From Marinobacter sp. BGYM27 (GTDB lineage Bacteria > Pseudomonadota > Gammaproteobacteria > Pseudomonadales > Oleiphilaceae), in assembly GCA_025153445.1 (NCBI GenBank), contig JANZNS010000007.1, positions 124,001 through 188,000 on the forward strand: a stretch of 64,000 nt of DNA, written 5' to 3'. Shown here in pieces: positions 20,060 to 28,299 of the stretch (position 1 is its first letter; every line of letters begins with the position of its first letter). The notes below the pieces were generated by a model that did no database searches, had not been told where the DNA came from, and was given only the letters and a program-made list of their open reading frames with translations. The translations under genes were made by a program, and so were the position numbers.

Positions 20060-20281
20060 TCAGACAGACCGGTTGTTAAAACCGGGCTCTGCCTTCTGGG
20101 GTACGTCTGAACGCAATGCCGAATCAAGCTCGGTTATTTTTCCGCCCTGACTCAGAAACGCCTCAATGTCGGCAGCCAGTTGCGCCCGAACCCGGGAGCG
20201 CCCCGCCACTGTATGCGTATCTTCGTTATCGGGACTCCAATGGCTGGAGCTTTCCAGATTGCTTTCGTCGAATTCACTCAT
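20060..20281 (-). CDS. Small acidic protein resembling transcriptional regulator SutA
   Basis: 73 residues from the ATG at 20281, which has GGAGG 8 nt upstream; a longer frame starting at 20368 lacks such a site. The N-terminus is acidic and disordered (MSEFDESNLESSSHWSPDNE) and the C-terminal half reads RSRVRAQLAADIEAFLSQGG followed by KITELDSALRSDVPQKAEPG. That C-terminal pattern (a helix ending in EFLxxGGKxxE, then a DPP/KPE-like basic tail) matches what I remember of Pseudomonas SutA, a small protein that binds RNA polymerase and raises ribosomal transcription during slow growth. The match is by memory of the pattern. Pseudomonas SutA is longer (about 105 residues) with more acidic N-terminal sequence. 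Confidence 0.6.
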   Translation of the reverse strand: MSEFDESNLESSSHWSPDNEDTHTVAGRSRVRAQLAADIEAFLSQGGKITELDSALRSDVPQKAEPGFNNRSV

Positions 20282-20474
20282 GGGCCTTACCTCCATCAGC
20301 GAAAACAATACCGAGGCCAAGACGTACTCAACGACGCCAAAACCCGTTTCGGCAGCGATACCACTCAATCTCGTGCCTTGCCGACTATATAATCCGGATT
20401 TGAGACAAAGACCATGCGCTCTAAAAGTATTTTTGTAATATTTTGTAACTCCGATATCGCTTAACTGCCTGAAT

Positions 20475-20507
20475 CGCTGAAAGCCCCGTTAAATCGGCCT
20501 TTCAGCG
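20475..20507. repeat. Inverted repeat upstream of the TetR gene
   Basis: CGCTGAAAG (20475-20483) and CTTTCAGCG (20499-20507) are perfect 9-bp arms separated by 15 bp. A similar GCTGAAA-A-TTTCAGC palindrome lies at 19908-19922 over the stop codon of the preceding fusion gene. This one could be an operator or a leader hairpin for the TetR-acyl-CoA dehydrogenase operon. Confidence 0.45.
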
Positions 20508-20520
20508 ACAGTCGGTGTCG

Positions 20521-20547
20521 TTGACACAAGAAATGAATAGTGATTCA
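20521..20547 (+). promoter_or_regulatory. Possible promoter and operator of the TetR-acyl-CoA dehydrogenase operon
   Basis: A consensus -35 TTGACA lies at 20521-20526, but the -10 at the right distance (TTCACT, 20544-20549) is poor. Overlapping it is the imperfect palindrome TGAAT-AGTG-ATTCA (20534-20547), immediately before the GGGAGAGG ribosome-binding site of the TetR gene, a plausible autoregulatory operator that could compensate for a weak promoter. Confidence 0.35.
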
Positions 20548-20565
20548 CTCTTTACGGGAGAGGTA

Positions 20566-21198
20566 ATGGCTTACCGCGAAACCGAAAAAATGCGCCAGCG
20601 CAAAGCAGAGGTTCGGCAGCGCATTCTTGATTGTGCTTCCGGCCTGGTGGCAGAGGGTGGTTTTCGTAATGCCCAGATCAACAACGTGGCAGACAAGGCC
20701 GATGTAGCAACCGGCACGGTGTACCGGCACTTTGAATCAAAATCCGAGTTGTTCGCCGAAGTTTTTCGCCGCGCCACGATTCGCGAAGTGAACAAGGTTG
20801 CCGAGTCGCTGGAAGGTAAAGACCCGGCGCCTGACCGACTTGAGCGCGCCTTGCGACAGTTCGCCTCACGCGCCCTGCAGGCGCCGGCAATGGCGTGGTC
20901 GTTGATCGCCGAGCCGGTCGACCCACTGGTGGAAGGCGAACGGCTGGCATATCGCCGGGCATACGCCGATCACTTCAGGGCCGCGATTGATGACGGCATT
21001 CGCGACGGTTCGCTGCCGCCACAGGATGCGGGCCTGAGCGCGACCTGCCTGGTGGGCGCCATAGCCGAAAGCCTCGTCGGCCCATTATCTCCCACACGAC
21101 AGAACGCCGACAGGGCGTTCAGCGAACAACAAAAAGCCGAACTGATAACGCCGATCCTGACCTTCTGCTTACAGGGGGTGACCGGCACGCGGAGATGA
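20566..21198 (+). CDS. TetR/AcrR family transcriptional regulator
   Basis: 210 residues from the ATG at 20566 (GGGAGAGG at 20555-20562); an upstream GTG in the same frame has no ribosome-binding site. The DNA-binding domain reads VRQRILDCASGLVAEGGFRN, INNVADKADVATGTVYRHFE, SKSELFAEVFRRA. The C-terminal domain includes APAMAWSLIAEPVDPLVEGE, a motif shared by TetR proteins next to acyl-CoA dehydrogenase and fatty acid genes. It is followed 3 nt later by the acyl-CoA dehydrogenase gene, so the two form an operon and the regulator probably controls it together with itself. Confidence 0.9.
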   Translation: MAYRETEKMRQRKAEVRQRILDCASGLVAEGGFRNAQINNVADKADVATGTVYRHFESKSELFAEVFRRATIREVNKVAESLEGKDPAPDRLERALRQFASRALQAPAMAWSLIAEPVDPLVEGERLAYRRAYADHFRAAIDDGIRDGSLPPQDAGLSATCLVGAIAESLVGPLSPTRQNADRAFSEQQKAELITPILTFCLQGVTGTRR

Positions 21199-21201
21199 AT
21201 C

Positions 21202-22908
21202 ATGAACACTGCCGATCCTGCTGCCCCGATTGTTGATGGCAACGGAAAACCACTGGATCCTTATCTGGGAACCACCCATCAGGTGACCAACCAGCCCCCT
21301 GCGCTGGAGAACTACAACCTGTTCAGCCAGGATCAGGCACTAAAAGAAGGCGTCGCCCGGGAAGGTGCAGGCTGGGCCCGCCAGTCGCTGACCGACTACG
21401 GCGAACTCACCGGTCGCGCCGACATTATAGAGCTCGGCTTTCTCGCCAACGAAAACAAACCCACCTTTCATACCCACGACCGCTTCGGGCACCGGCAGGA
21501 TCTGGTGAAGTTTCATCCGGCCTACCACCAACTGATGGACATGGCGCTGGCTCACGGGCTCCACAGCAGCCCCTGGACCGACCCGAAAGAAGGCGCCCAT
21601 GTCGCCCGGGCCGCGCGTTACTACATGCACTCCCAGGTAGAAGCCGCCCATTGCTGCCCAATCACCATGACCTTTGCAGCCACGCCCTCCATTCGTCTTC
21701 AGCCCGAGCTGGCTGAGACCTGGCTGCCGAAAATCATGGCCACCGCGTACGATCCGCGCAACCTGCCGGCGGAACAAAAATCCGCAGTAACCATCGGCAT
21801 GGCGATGACCGAAAAGCAGGGCGGCTCGGATGTTCGCGCCAACAGCACGCGTGCTTTCCCGACCGGCCCAGGCGGGCCCGGACAGGCTTATGAACTGGTC
21901 GGCCACAAATGGTTTGTCTCAGCACCCATGTGCGACGCTTTTCTGGTTCTGGCGCAGGCGCCTGGCGGGCTGTCGTGCTTCCTGATGCCGCGCTGGCGCC
22001 CGGATGGCAAAAAAAATCCCTGGCAGATTCAACGCCTGAAAAACAAGATGGGCAACGTCGCCAATGCCTCAAGCGAAGCGGAGCTCCGCGGCGCATTGGG
22101 CTGGATGATCGGCGAAGAAGGCCGTGGCGTACCGACTATTATTGAAATGGTCGCCATGACGCGTTTTGACTGCATGATTGGCAGTGCCTCGGGAATGCGC
22201 CAGGCCACAGCCCAGGCGCTTCATCACTGCCGTCACCGTGCCGCGTTCGGCACCACACTGAACCAGCAGCCGCTGATGCAAAACGTGCTTGCCGACCTGG
22301 CCATTGAAAGTGAAGCGGCGCTGGCGATGACCCTGCGGGTAGCCCGAGCGCTGGATCATCAGGACAACGAACACGAAAAATTGCTGACCCGTCTGGCAAC
22401 ACCTATCGGCAAGTACTGGATTTGTAAGCGCACGCCGAATCACGCCTATGAAGCCATGGAATGCATCGGCGGCAGCGGCGTGATGGAAGACTGCATCATG
22501 CCGCGCCTGCTGCGGGAGTCGCCGGTCAATGCCATCTGGGAAGGCAGCGGCAACGTGCAATGCCTCGACACCCTGCGCGCGATGCAGAAAACACCGGACG
22601 CACTTGATGCCTATTTCGCTGAAGTCAGCGCTGCAACCGGCAGCGACAAGCGTTTTGATCAGTTTTTGACCCGGTTAAAGCAGGATTTTTCCGATCAGAA
22701 CCATCTGCAGTATCGGGCTCGCAATCTGGTTGACCGGCTGGCGCTTGCCCTGCAAGGCTCACTATTGATTCGCCACAGCCCGCACTCTATTGCCGATGCC
22801 TTCTGTGGCAGTCGCCTGCAGGCTACCGACGGCCTCAACTATGGCAATCTGCGAACCGGAGCCGATGTCGGTGCTATCATTCAGCGCGCGACCCCGGTCG
22901 TTGACTGA
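21202..22908 (+). CDS. Acyl-CoA dehydrogenase, AidB-like family
   Basis: 568 residues. The N-terminal region (THQVTNQPPALENYNLFSQD and the DRFGHRQDLVKFHPAYHQLM block) is specific to the AidB / isovaleryl-CoA dehydrogenase-like subgroup. Further on: GMAMTEKQGGSDVRANST (FAD and substrate loop) near 195, GHKWFVSAPMCDAFLVLAQA, LKNKMGNVANASSE, and YEAMECIGGSGVMEDCIMPR, the C-terminal catalytic-domain block, then LRESPVNAIWEGSGNVQCLD. In E. coli, AidB is tied to alkylation response and binds DNA; in other bacteria close relatives oxidise branched acyl-CoA. Here the TetR partner suggests a catabolic role. No C-terminal DNA-binding extension is obvious. Confidence 0.9.
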   Translation: MNTADPAAPIVDGNGKPLDPYLGTTHQVTNQPPALENYNLFSQDQALKEGVAREGAGWARQSLTDYGELTGRADIIELGFLANENKPTFHTHDRFGHRQDLVKFHPAYHQLMDMALAHGLHSSPWTDPKEGAHVARAARYYMHSQVEAAHCCPITMTFAATPSIRLQPELAETWLPKIMATAYDPRNLPAEQKSAVTIGMAMTEKQGGSDVRANSTRAFPTGPGGPGQAYELVGHKWFVSAPMCDAFLVLAQAPGGLSCFLMPRWRPDGKKNPWQIQRLKNKMGNVANASSEAELRGALGWMIGEEGRGVPTIIEMVAMTRFDCMIGSASGMRQATAQALHHCRHRAAFGTTLNQQPLMQNVLADLAIESEAALAMTLRVARALDHQDNEHEKLLTRLATPIGKYWICKRTPNHAYEAMECIGGSGVMEDCIMPRLLRESPVNAIWEGSGNVQCLDTLRAMQKTPDALDAYFAEVSAATGSDKRFDQFLTRLKQDFSDQNHLQYRARNLVDRLALALQGSLLIRHSPHSIADAFCGSRLQATDGLNYGNLRTGADVGAIIQRATPVVD

Positions 22909-22946
22909 AGGGCATCAGGTCACCTGTCGGTAACGCCAAAACGGCA

Positions 22947-22952
22947 TATAAT
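22947..22952 (+). promoter_or_regulatory. Consensus -10 box upstream of the DUF503 gene
   Basis: TATAAT at 22947-22952, 84 bp upstream of the DUF503 start codon. The sequence at the -35 distance (CTGTCG) is weak, so only the -10 is supported. Confidence 0.4.
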
Positions 22953-23035
22953 GCAGTGACCGGCCCCCTCGCCTGACGACACCCGCCAGGCTAAGGGTGT
23001 CGGCTGCCTGTTTATCCATCTCGCGAGGTTCTCTC

Positions 23036-23374
23036 ATGTCTGAAGCCATGCGCCGACTGCTCGCCGAAGCACCTGATCACCCGGTTGTCACACCGCACAT
23101 GGGCGTGATGACCCTTCACTTTCAGGTATACGGTTGCGAAGATATCAAGGCCAAGCGTAAAGCCTTCACCGCGCTCAAAGCCATCTGGGGCAAGGAACCG
23201 GACCTGGCCATCGCCGAAACCGGCGATTTTGATGCTCTGGACAGGGCCACCTGGTCCATTGCGGCGTTGGGCACCTCAACCCAGCTTATCCAACAGCGGC
23301 TTGATCAGGTCGAGAAGGCCATCGAACAACGGATCGATGCGCCGGTTCTGGAGGTCCACCGGGAAATGCTCTGA
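23036..23374 (+). CDS. DUF503 family small protein
   Basis: 112 residues. The segment MGVMTLHFQVYGCEDIKAKR followed by an alternating beta-alpha pattern and AALGTSTQLIQQRLDQVEKAIE matches the DUF503/YlxP family, small single-domain proteins of ferredoxin-like fold. In Bacillus, ylxP lies in the nusA-infB operon, but here the gene stands alone, so function is open. The N-terminal 23 residues (MSEAMRRLLAEAPDHPVVTP) are an extension not found in the shortest members. The start at 23036 has a CGCGAGGT ribosome-binding site. Confidence 0.8.
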   Translation: MSEAMRRLLAEAPDHPVVTPHMGVMTLHFQVYGCEDIKAKRKAFTALKAIWGKEPDLAIAETGDFDALDRATWSIAALGTSTQLIQQRLDQVEKAIEQRIDAPVLEVHREML

Positions 23375-23386
23375 CCGATCGGTCAG
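23371..23386. promoter_or_regulatory. Perfect 16-bp palindrome at the DUF503 stop codon
   Basis: CTGACCGATCGGTCAG is exactly self-complementary and contains the stop codon TGA at 23372-23374. No T-run follows, so it is not a simple terminator. The form resembles operators of TetR-type dimers. The nearest downstream gene is the PanP-like decarboxylase at 23640. No regulator gene is adjacent. Confidence 0.4.
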
Positions 23387-23639
23387 GCGAACTCCGAAAA
23401 ATCCTAGCGCGCAAATTGGTAGCAGGCGTACTACCTTTGGAGAACACCCGGGTGAACGGCTGGTGTACACATTGCTTAGGTCTTATACTACGCGCCCGCT
23501 TCAGGGACCTGATAGCAGGAGGCTGGCAACGCAGCCAGACGGAGCACAGAGGGATTGGCAACCTGATCCGCAGGAATTGATAAACTCTCAGAGAGACTCT
23601 GAGCGGTTTTGCATCAACCACTGAAGATGTGTGGCGCGT

Positions 23640-25319
23640 ATGACTGGCAAGAAAAAAACGGCAAAAGCCTCACTCGAGGCCATGTACAGGGTTTTCACGG
23701 TGCCAGAAGCGCCGGATTCGACCCTCAGCCGCATTGACCAGGATATCTCCCGTAACCTTGCAGGTTTCCTGCAGGAGCATATTGTCGCGATCGAACGTGA
23801 TCTGGGCGATGTGGTAAAGGATTTCAGCGAATCCTCGGTTCCCGAAAAGCCCATTTTTGTCTCCGAGCAAACCCAGTTCCTGCTCGATAAACTGGTTGCC
23901 CACTCTGTTCACACGGCCTCCCCCAGCTTTATTGGTCACATGACCTCGGCATTGCCTTATTTCATGCTGCCGCTGTCAAAAATCATGATCGCGCTGAACC
24001 AGAACCTGGTGAAGACTGAAACATCCAAAGCCTTCACGCCGCTTGAACGCCAGGTGCTGGGGATGATTCATCGGCTGGTCTATAACGAGGACGGGGCGTT
24101 TTACCGCAAATGGATGCACGACCCCCGCTTTGCCCTCGGCTCGATGGGATCGGGCGGTACTGTCGCGAATCTCACCGCGCTCTGGGTTGCCCGCAATCAG
24201 GCCTTCCCCGCCGAAGGCAGCTTCCGCGGCCTGCACGAAGAAGGCCTGTTCAGGGCGTTACGGTATTATGGCCATGAAGGGGCTGCCATTCTGGTCTCAA
24301 GCCGGGGTCACTACTCCCTGCGCAAGGCTGCAGATGTTCTGGGGCTGGGCCGCAGCTCACTGATTTCAATTCCAACCGATGACGACAACCGCATCCAGAC
24401 CGACGCTCTGCGCGACAAGTGCCTTGAGCTGCAAAAGCAGAAAATCAAGGTACTCGCCATCTGCGGTATCGCCGGCACTACCGAGACCGGCAATGTGGAC
24501 CCGCTGGACGCGATGGCGGATATTGCCAAAGAGTTCGGGGCTCACTTCCATGTTGACGCGGCCTGGGGCGGCCCGACGCTATTTTCGCGCCAGCACGCTC
24601 ACCTTCTGAAAGGTATAGAGCGCGCCGATTCGGTCACCTTTGACGCACACAAACAACTATACGTGCCGATGGGATCGGGGCTGGTGGTGTTCCGCAACCC
24701 GGAGCTGGTCGGCGCGATTGAACATCACGCCCAGTACATTATCCGCAAAGGCTCACGGGATCTTGGCAGCACGACGCTGGAAGGTTCCCGCCCGGGCATG
24801 GCGATGCTTATTCACTCGGGCCTGAAAATCCTGGCCCGAGAAGGCTATGAAATCCTGATCGACCAGGGATTCGAGAAAGCCCGCACATTTGCCGAGATGA
24901 TCAACGGCCGGCCTGACTTCGAACTGATCACCCGGCCGGAACTGAACATTCTCACCTATCGCTATTGCCCGGCCGATACCCAAAAGGCCCTGGATCTGGC
25001 AACCAAAAGTCAGTCCGAACGCATTAACGCCTCTTTGAACCGGCTGACCAAGTACATTCAGAAAACCCAGCGTGAGCTCGGCAAGGCATTCGTCTCCCGA
25101 ACCCGACTCGAGCCGGCCAAACATCACAAACTGCCCTGTGTGGTTTTCCGTGTGGTGCTGGCCAATCCCCTGACCACTCCTCAGATTCTGCAGGACATTC
25201 TTGAAGAGCAAGCGCAGATTGCGCAGTTCCCGGCCATTGCCGATGAAATTCAGGTACTGGAAAACCTGACCCAATCGGTACTGACCGGCACATCAGAACG
25301 TAAATCCCGGCAAGCCTGA
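23640..25319 (+). CDS. panP: PLP-dependent aspartate 1-decarboxylase, PanP type
   Basis: 559 residues from the ATG at 23640 (a GTG 9 nt upstream is equally possible). It is a group II PLP decarboxylase: SMGSGGTVANLTALWVARNQ near 168 binds the cofactor phosphate, FHVDAAWGGPTLFSRQHAHL near 305 carries the Asp that contacts the PLP nitrogen, and TFDAHKQLYVPMGSGLVVF near 337 carries the Schiff-base Lys. The overall pattern matches the putative pyridoxal-dependent aspartate decarboxylase (PanP) of Vibrio and relatives, which makes beta-alanine for pantothenate where pyruvoyl PanD is missing. A glutamate or another amino acid decarboxylase would be the alternative. It is monocistronic. Confidence 0.8.
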   Translation: MTGKKKTAKASLEAMYRVFTVPEAPDSTLSRIDQDISRNLAGFLQEHIVAIERDLGDVVKDFSESSVPEKPIFVSEQTQFLLDKLVAHSVHTASPSFIGHMTSALPYFMLPLSKIMIALNQNLVKTETSKAFTPLERQVLGMIHRLVYNEDGAFYRKWMHDPRFALGSMGSGGTVANLTALWVARNQAFPAEGSFRGLHEEGLFRALRYYGHEGAAILVSSRGHYSLRKAADVLGLGRSSLISIPTDDDNRIQTDALRDKCLELQKQKIKVLAICGIAGTTETGNVDPLDAMADIAKEFGAHFHVDAAWGGPTLFSRQHAHLLKGIERADSVTFDAHKQLYVPMGSGLVVFRNPELVGAIEHHAQYIIRKGSRDLGSTTLEGSRPGMAMLIHSGLKILAREGYEILIDQGFEKARTFAEMINGRPDFELITRPELNILTYRYCPADTQKALDLATKSQSERINASLNRLTKYIQKTQRELGKAFVSRTRLEPAKHHKLPCVVFRVVLANPLTTPQILQDILEEQAQIAQFPAIADEIQVLENLTQSVLTGTSERKSRQA

Positions 25320-25403
25320 CGCCCGTTAATCAGCGCTCGTTTAGCGACGCGCTGATCGCTATACTGTCTCCATAATAAAAACCGGATAAACAGGAGATCT
25401 GTC

Positions 25404-25874
25404 ATGGCCAAGAGCGCCGATCAGTGGTTTGCCGAATACGGCGAGAGCCACCGCAACCCCACCAACAAGGCAATTCACTGGATTGCCGTACCGGTCATTT
25501 TCATTTCCGTGATCGGCCTGATCTGGTCTATCCCGACCCCGGCGGCATTTGATCGTGCGCCCTATCTCAATTGGGGCACCCTGGGTCTTGCCATCGCAAC
25601 TCTTTGGTACATTCGGTTATCGCTGCCACTGGGCATAGGCATGGCTATTTTCAGCATTATCGCAGCTTCGCTGGTGGCCGCTTTTGAAAGTACCGGTTTG
25701 ATGCCGGTCTGGGGGATGTCATTGATTCTGTTCGTGGTGATGTGGGTGCTTCAGTTTATCGGCCACCACATTGAGGGAAAGAAGCCCTCTTTTTTCAAGG
25801 ATCTCCAGTTTCTGCTGATTGGCCCTGCCTGGCTGATGGGGTTCATCTACCGCAGCTTGGGTATCCGTTACTGA
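25404..25874 (+). CDS. DUF962 / Mpo1-like integral membrane protein
   Basis: 156 residues with four hydrophobic segments (WIAVPVIFISVIGLIWSI, LGLAIATLWYIRLSLPLGIG, IFSIIAASLVAAF, SLILFVVMWVLQFIGHHIEG). The N-terminal SHRNPTNKAIHWIAVPV and the HHIEGKKPSFFKDLQFLLIG blocks are the conserved histidine motifs of the DUF962 family, whose yeast member Mpo1 is an iron-dependent dioxygenase that shortens 2-hydroxy fatty acids by alpha-oxidation. A similar lipid-modifying role is inferred. CAGGAG precedes the ATG. It ends in a strong terminator. Confidence 0.87.
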   Translation: MAKSADQWFAEYGESHRNPTNKAIHWIAVPVIFISVIGLIWSIPTPAAFDRAPYLNWGTLGLAIATLWYIRLSLPLGIGMAIFSIIAASLVAAFESTGLMPVWGMSLILFVVMWVLQFIGHHIEGKKPSFFKDLQFLLIGPAWLMGFIYRSLGIRY

Positions 25875-25899
25875 TAAATCCCGTCCCCTTTGATAACGC

Positions 25900-25929
25900 A
25901 AAAAGGCGCTGATCTCTCAGCGCCTTTTT
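25900..25929. terminator. Strong bidirectional terminator
   Basis: AAAAAGGCGCTGA and TCAGCGCCTTTTT are perfect 13-bp arms with a TCTC loop. It lies 25 bp after the Mpo1-like gene and 66 bp past the end of the convergent gene at 25996, and would serve both. Confidence 0.92.
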
Positions 25930-25995
25930 GGTAGGCAATCACCGCACAATTCAATGTAGCCGAAGCGTCAGTACTCGAATTGCCGTTATTTGAAA

Positions 25996-26262
25996 TCAAT
26001 AAAGTGCGGCTTCGTCGTCCAGCACATCCTTCAGAATATCCAGGAACATTTTGTCTGCTTCGCTCCAGGTTTCAGGAATGCGCACGCTGGTCGTCGCACT
26101 GATTTCCCTTGCCATTTTCTCGTTGGACTCCGGATCATCCTTATAGCGGCGCGCAATTTCGACACACTTCACCGCAATTGTCGGATCCCCCAGCACCTTC
26201 TTGATGAAGACCCTAAGCTCGTCAATCATCCGCGCCTGGCGGCTTTCCGATGCACTGCTCAT
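25996..26262 (-). CDS. Conserved hypothetical small protein
   Basis: 88 residues from the ATG at 26262, chosen because GGAGG lies 7 nt upstream; an in-frame codon at 26277 lacks one. The protein (MSSASESRQARMIDELRVFI, then KKVLGDPTIAVKCVEIARRY, ending DKMFLDILKDVLDDEAALY) is predicted wholly alpha-helical, charged and soluble, with no signal peptide and one cysteine. I do not recognise a family. It is convergent with the Mpo1-like gene and lies 85 bp downstream of the phosphate permease. Confidence 0.65.
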   Translation of the reverse strand: MSSASESRQARMIDELRVFIKKVLGDPTIAVKCVEIARRYKDDPESNEKMAREISATTSVRIPETWSEADKMFLDILKDVLDDEAALY

Positions 26263-26347
26263 AGCATGCCTCCACAATCTGCATTGAATTCCGGCTCAGG
26301 GGAGCCTCTATAAACCCGAATATACGAAAGCCTGTGCTCTGCCGCAA

Positions 26348-27910
26348 TCAGACCAAAAGACCGCGCAGGGTAAAAAACAGCAACGCCGCCATACAGGCCG
26401 ACGCAGGCACAGTGATGATCCAGGCGGCGGCAATTCGGGTCAGCTGGGAACGCTTGACCAGCTCTTCCTTGTAAATCTTCTTGAGGCGCTTGCGCTCCTT
26501 TTTGGACAGAGGCACATCCGACGATTTCTTTTTCGTCGATTTCAGCATGGCCTCCATGTCTTCGACCGTCGCTTCGCGGAAACGTGCCAGAAACGCCTGG
26601 ATACGCTCTTTTTCCTCACCTTCATGATTCTCGACGATGCGATGCAACTGTGACGCATAGCTGCGCTTGAGATACTCCCGCAAGAACCCGACACCGAAGA
26701 CACCACCCAGCGCAATGTGCGTGGAACTTACCGGCAGCCCCAGCTGTGAGGCGATAATGACGGTAATAGCGGCAGACAGGGCAATACAAAAGGCCCGGGT
26801 TTTATCCAGCTCGGTGATTTCACTGCCCACCGTCTTGATCAGCCGTGGACCGAAGAGTGACAGTCCCAGCGCGATCCCCAACGCACCGACGACCATCACC
26901 CACATCGGGATGCTGGCTGCAGCAGCCACAGAACCATGGGCCAGTGCATCGTTGATCGCCGCCAGCGGACCAATGGCATTGGCAACATCATTGGCACCGT
27001 GCGCGAAGCTCAGGAGCGCAGCGGCAAAAATCAGCGGCCAGGTGAACAGACCGTTCACGCCGTCTTCCGCATTGGCCATGGTCGCCGCTCGCCGACCGAT
27101 CGTTCCGCGCATGACAGCCCAAACCACAGCGCCCAGCGCAAGCCCGATGAGCGCGGCGGTCATGAAATCGACTTTGATGATGTGCTTGACGCCCTTGAGC
27201 ATCAGATAGGTGCCGAAAGCCCACGCCATCAGCGCAACAACCCAGGGCACCACTTTACGGGCCGCTGCCACCATATTGCTTTGATAGAGCACCGTGCGCT
27301 TGATGACATACAGGAAGAATGCCGCGATAAGGCCGCCCAGCACCGGCGAGATGACCCAGCTGGCAGCAATAGCCCCCATCACCGACCAGTTGGCGATATC
27401 CCAGCCTCCGGCGGCTACACCAGCCCCCAGAACACCACCCACGATGGAGTGAGTCGTCGACACCGGCGCGCCCATCCAGGTCGCCAGGTTGAGCCATAGC
27501 GCTCCTGCCAGCAATGCAGCCATCATCAGCCAGACAAAGGCTTGTACGTCCGTCAGGCTAGACGGATTGATGATGCCCTTCTTGATGGTCGAGACCACAT
27601 CGCCGCCGGCGATCAGCGCCCCGCCCGCTTCAAACAGTGCAGCAATCAGGATGGCAGCCCCCAACGACAAGGCGCCGGAGCCCACCGCCGGACCGACATT
27701 ATTGGCTACATCATTGGCGCCGATATTCACCGCCATATAGGCACCGATCGCGGCCGCTGCCATCAGCAACACACTGCCTGGCATACCAGTGCTCATTTGC
27801 CCGACATACAACCAGACACCCAGCAAAAACACCAAACTGATACCAATCCGGTAGCGTTCGGTCGCAGGGCTGGTTAGGGCGCGATCAATAGGGGAAATGC
27901 TCTTGGCCAT
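26348..27910 (-). CDS. pit: Inorganic phosphate permease, PiT family
   Basis: 520 residues with about 11 membrane segments. The two PiT signatures are repeated in the two halves: GANDVANNVGPAVGSGALSL near residue 64 and GANDVANAIGPLAAINDAL near 312, with matching GAPVSTTHSIVGGVLGAGV and GLPVSSTHIALGGVFGVGF blocks. A hydrophilic cytoplasmic loop near 420-480 is rich in Lys and Glu (KKKSSDVPLSKKERKRLKK). It is a low-affinity phosphate/metal symporter of the inner membrane. No phoU-like partner sits beside it, unlike many pit genes. phoBR lie 10 kb away. Confidence 0.95.
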   Translation of the reverse strand: MAKSISPIDRALTSPATERYRIGISLVFLLGVWLYVGQMSTGMPGSVLLMAAAAIGAYMAVNIGANDVANNVGPAVGSGALSLGAAILIAALFEAGGALIAGGDVVSTIKKGIINPSSLTDVQAFVWLMMAALLAGALWLNLATWMGAPVSTTHSIVGGVLGAGVAAGGWDIANWSVMGAIAASWVISPVLGGLIAAFFLYVIKRTVLYQSNMVAAARKVVPWVVALMAWAFGTYLMLKGVKHIIKVDFMTAALIGLALGAVVWAVMRGTIGRRAATMANAEDGVNGLFTWPLIFAAALLSFAHGANDVANAIGPLAAINDALAHGSVAAAASIPMWVMVVGALGIALGLSLFGPRLIKTVGSEITELDKTRAFCIALSAAITVIIASQLGLPVSSTHIALGGVFGVGFLREYLKRSYASQLHRIVENHEGEEKERIQAFLARFREATVEDMEAMLKSTKKKSSDVPLSKKERKRLKKIYKEELVKRSQLTRIAAAWIITVPASACMAALLFFTLRGLLV

Positions 27911-27996
27911 GACAGTTCACCGCAAGTACATGAGTCAGTCGACTGGAACAGGCGCCACTATAGGGAGTTCAGCCTGAAAATGAAATATCTGTGACA

Positions 27997-28128
27997 TTAT
28001 CGGGGCCAGGCCTTATCGGGCTCACTCGATGGCATGCCGCCAGCGTCGCCCGACCCCATCGGCAGCCGCACCCAAAACCCGACGCTGTCAGACTCAATAA
28101 AACCATCAAAGTACGCGCTGATCCTCAT
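27997..28128 (-). CDS. Possible small protein upstream of pit
   Basis: A 43-residue frame, MRISAYFDGFIESDSVGFWV and then RLPMGSGDAGGMPSSEPDKA, starting at 28128 with GAGG spaced 8 nt upstream. It is preceded on the same strand by a perfect TATAAT at 28185-28190, giving a leader near 50 nt. No homologue is known to me. The alternative is that this is the long leader of pit. Low confidence. Confidence 0.25.
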   Translation of the reverse strand: MRISAYFDGFIESDSVGFWVRLPMGSGDAGGMPSSEPDKAWPR

Positions 28129-28184
28129 CGCGGGAGCCTCGCCATGTTTTACAATTGATGACGGCAAGGTTGGTGAGCCCCGCT

Positions 28185-28190
28185 ATTATA
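28185..28190 (-). promoter_or_regulatory. Consensus -10 box, leftward
   Basis: TATAAT on the minus strand within the 389-bp gap between pit and the diguanylate cyclase. No good -35 is seen at 16-18 bp. It would drive the small frame at 27997-28128 and possibly pit. The remainder of 27911-28299 shows no other feature I can support. Confidence 0.4.
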
Positions 28191-28299
28191 TGCCAATGTT
28201 TTGACGCAAAATAACCTAATAGTTCGCCAACTTATCATTTTACTGTCATCCCTCGGCCCTTGGTGCAGCGCCATTTGCCGTAACCCCAGATGAGAACCG

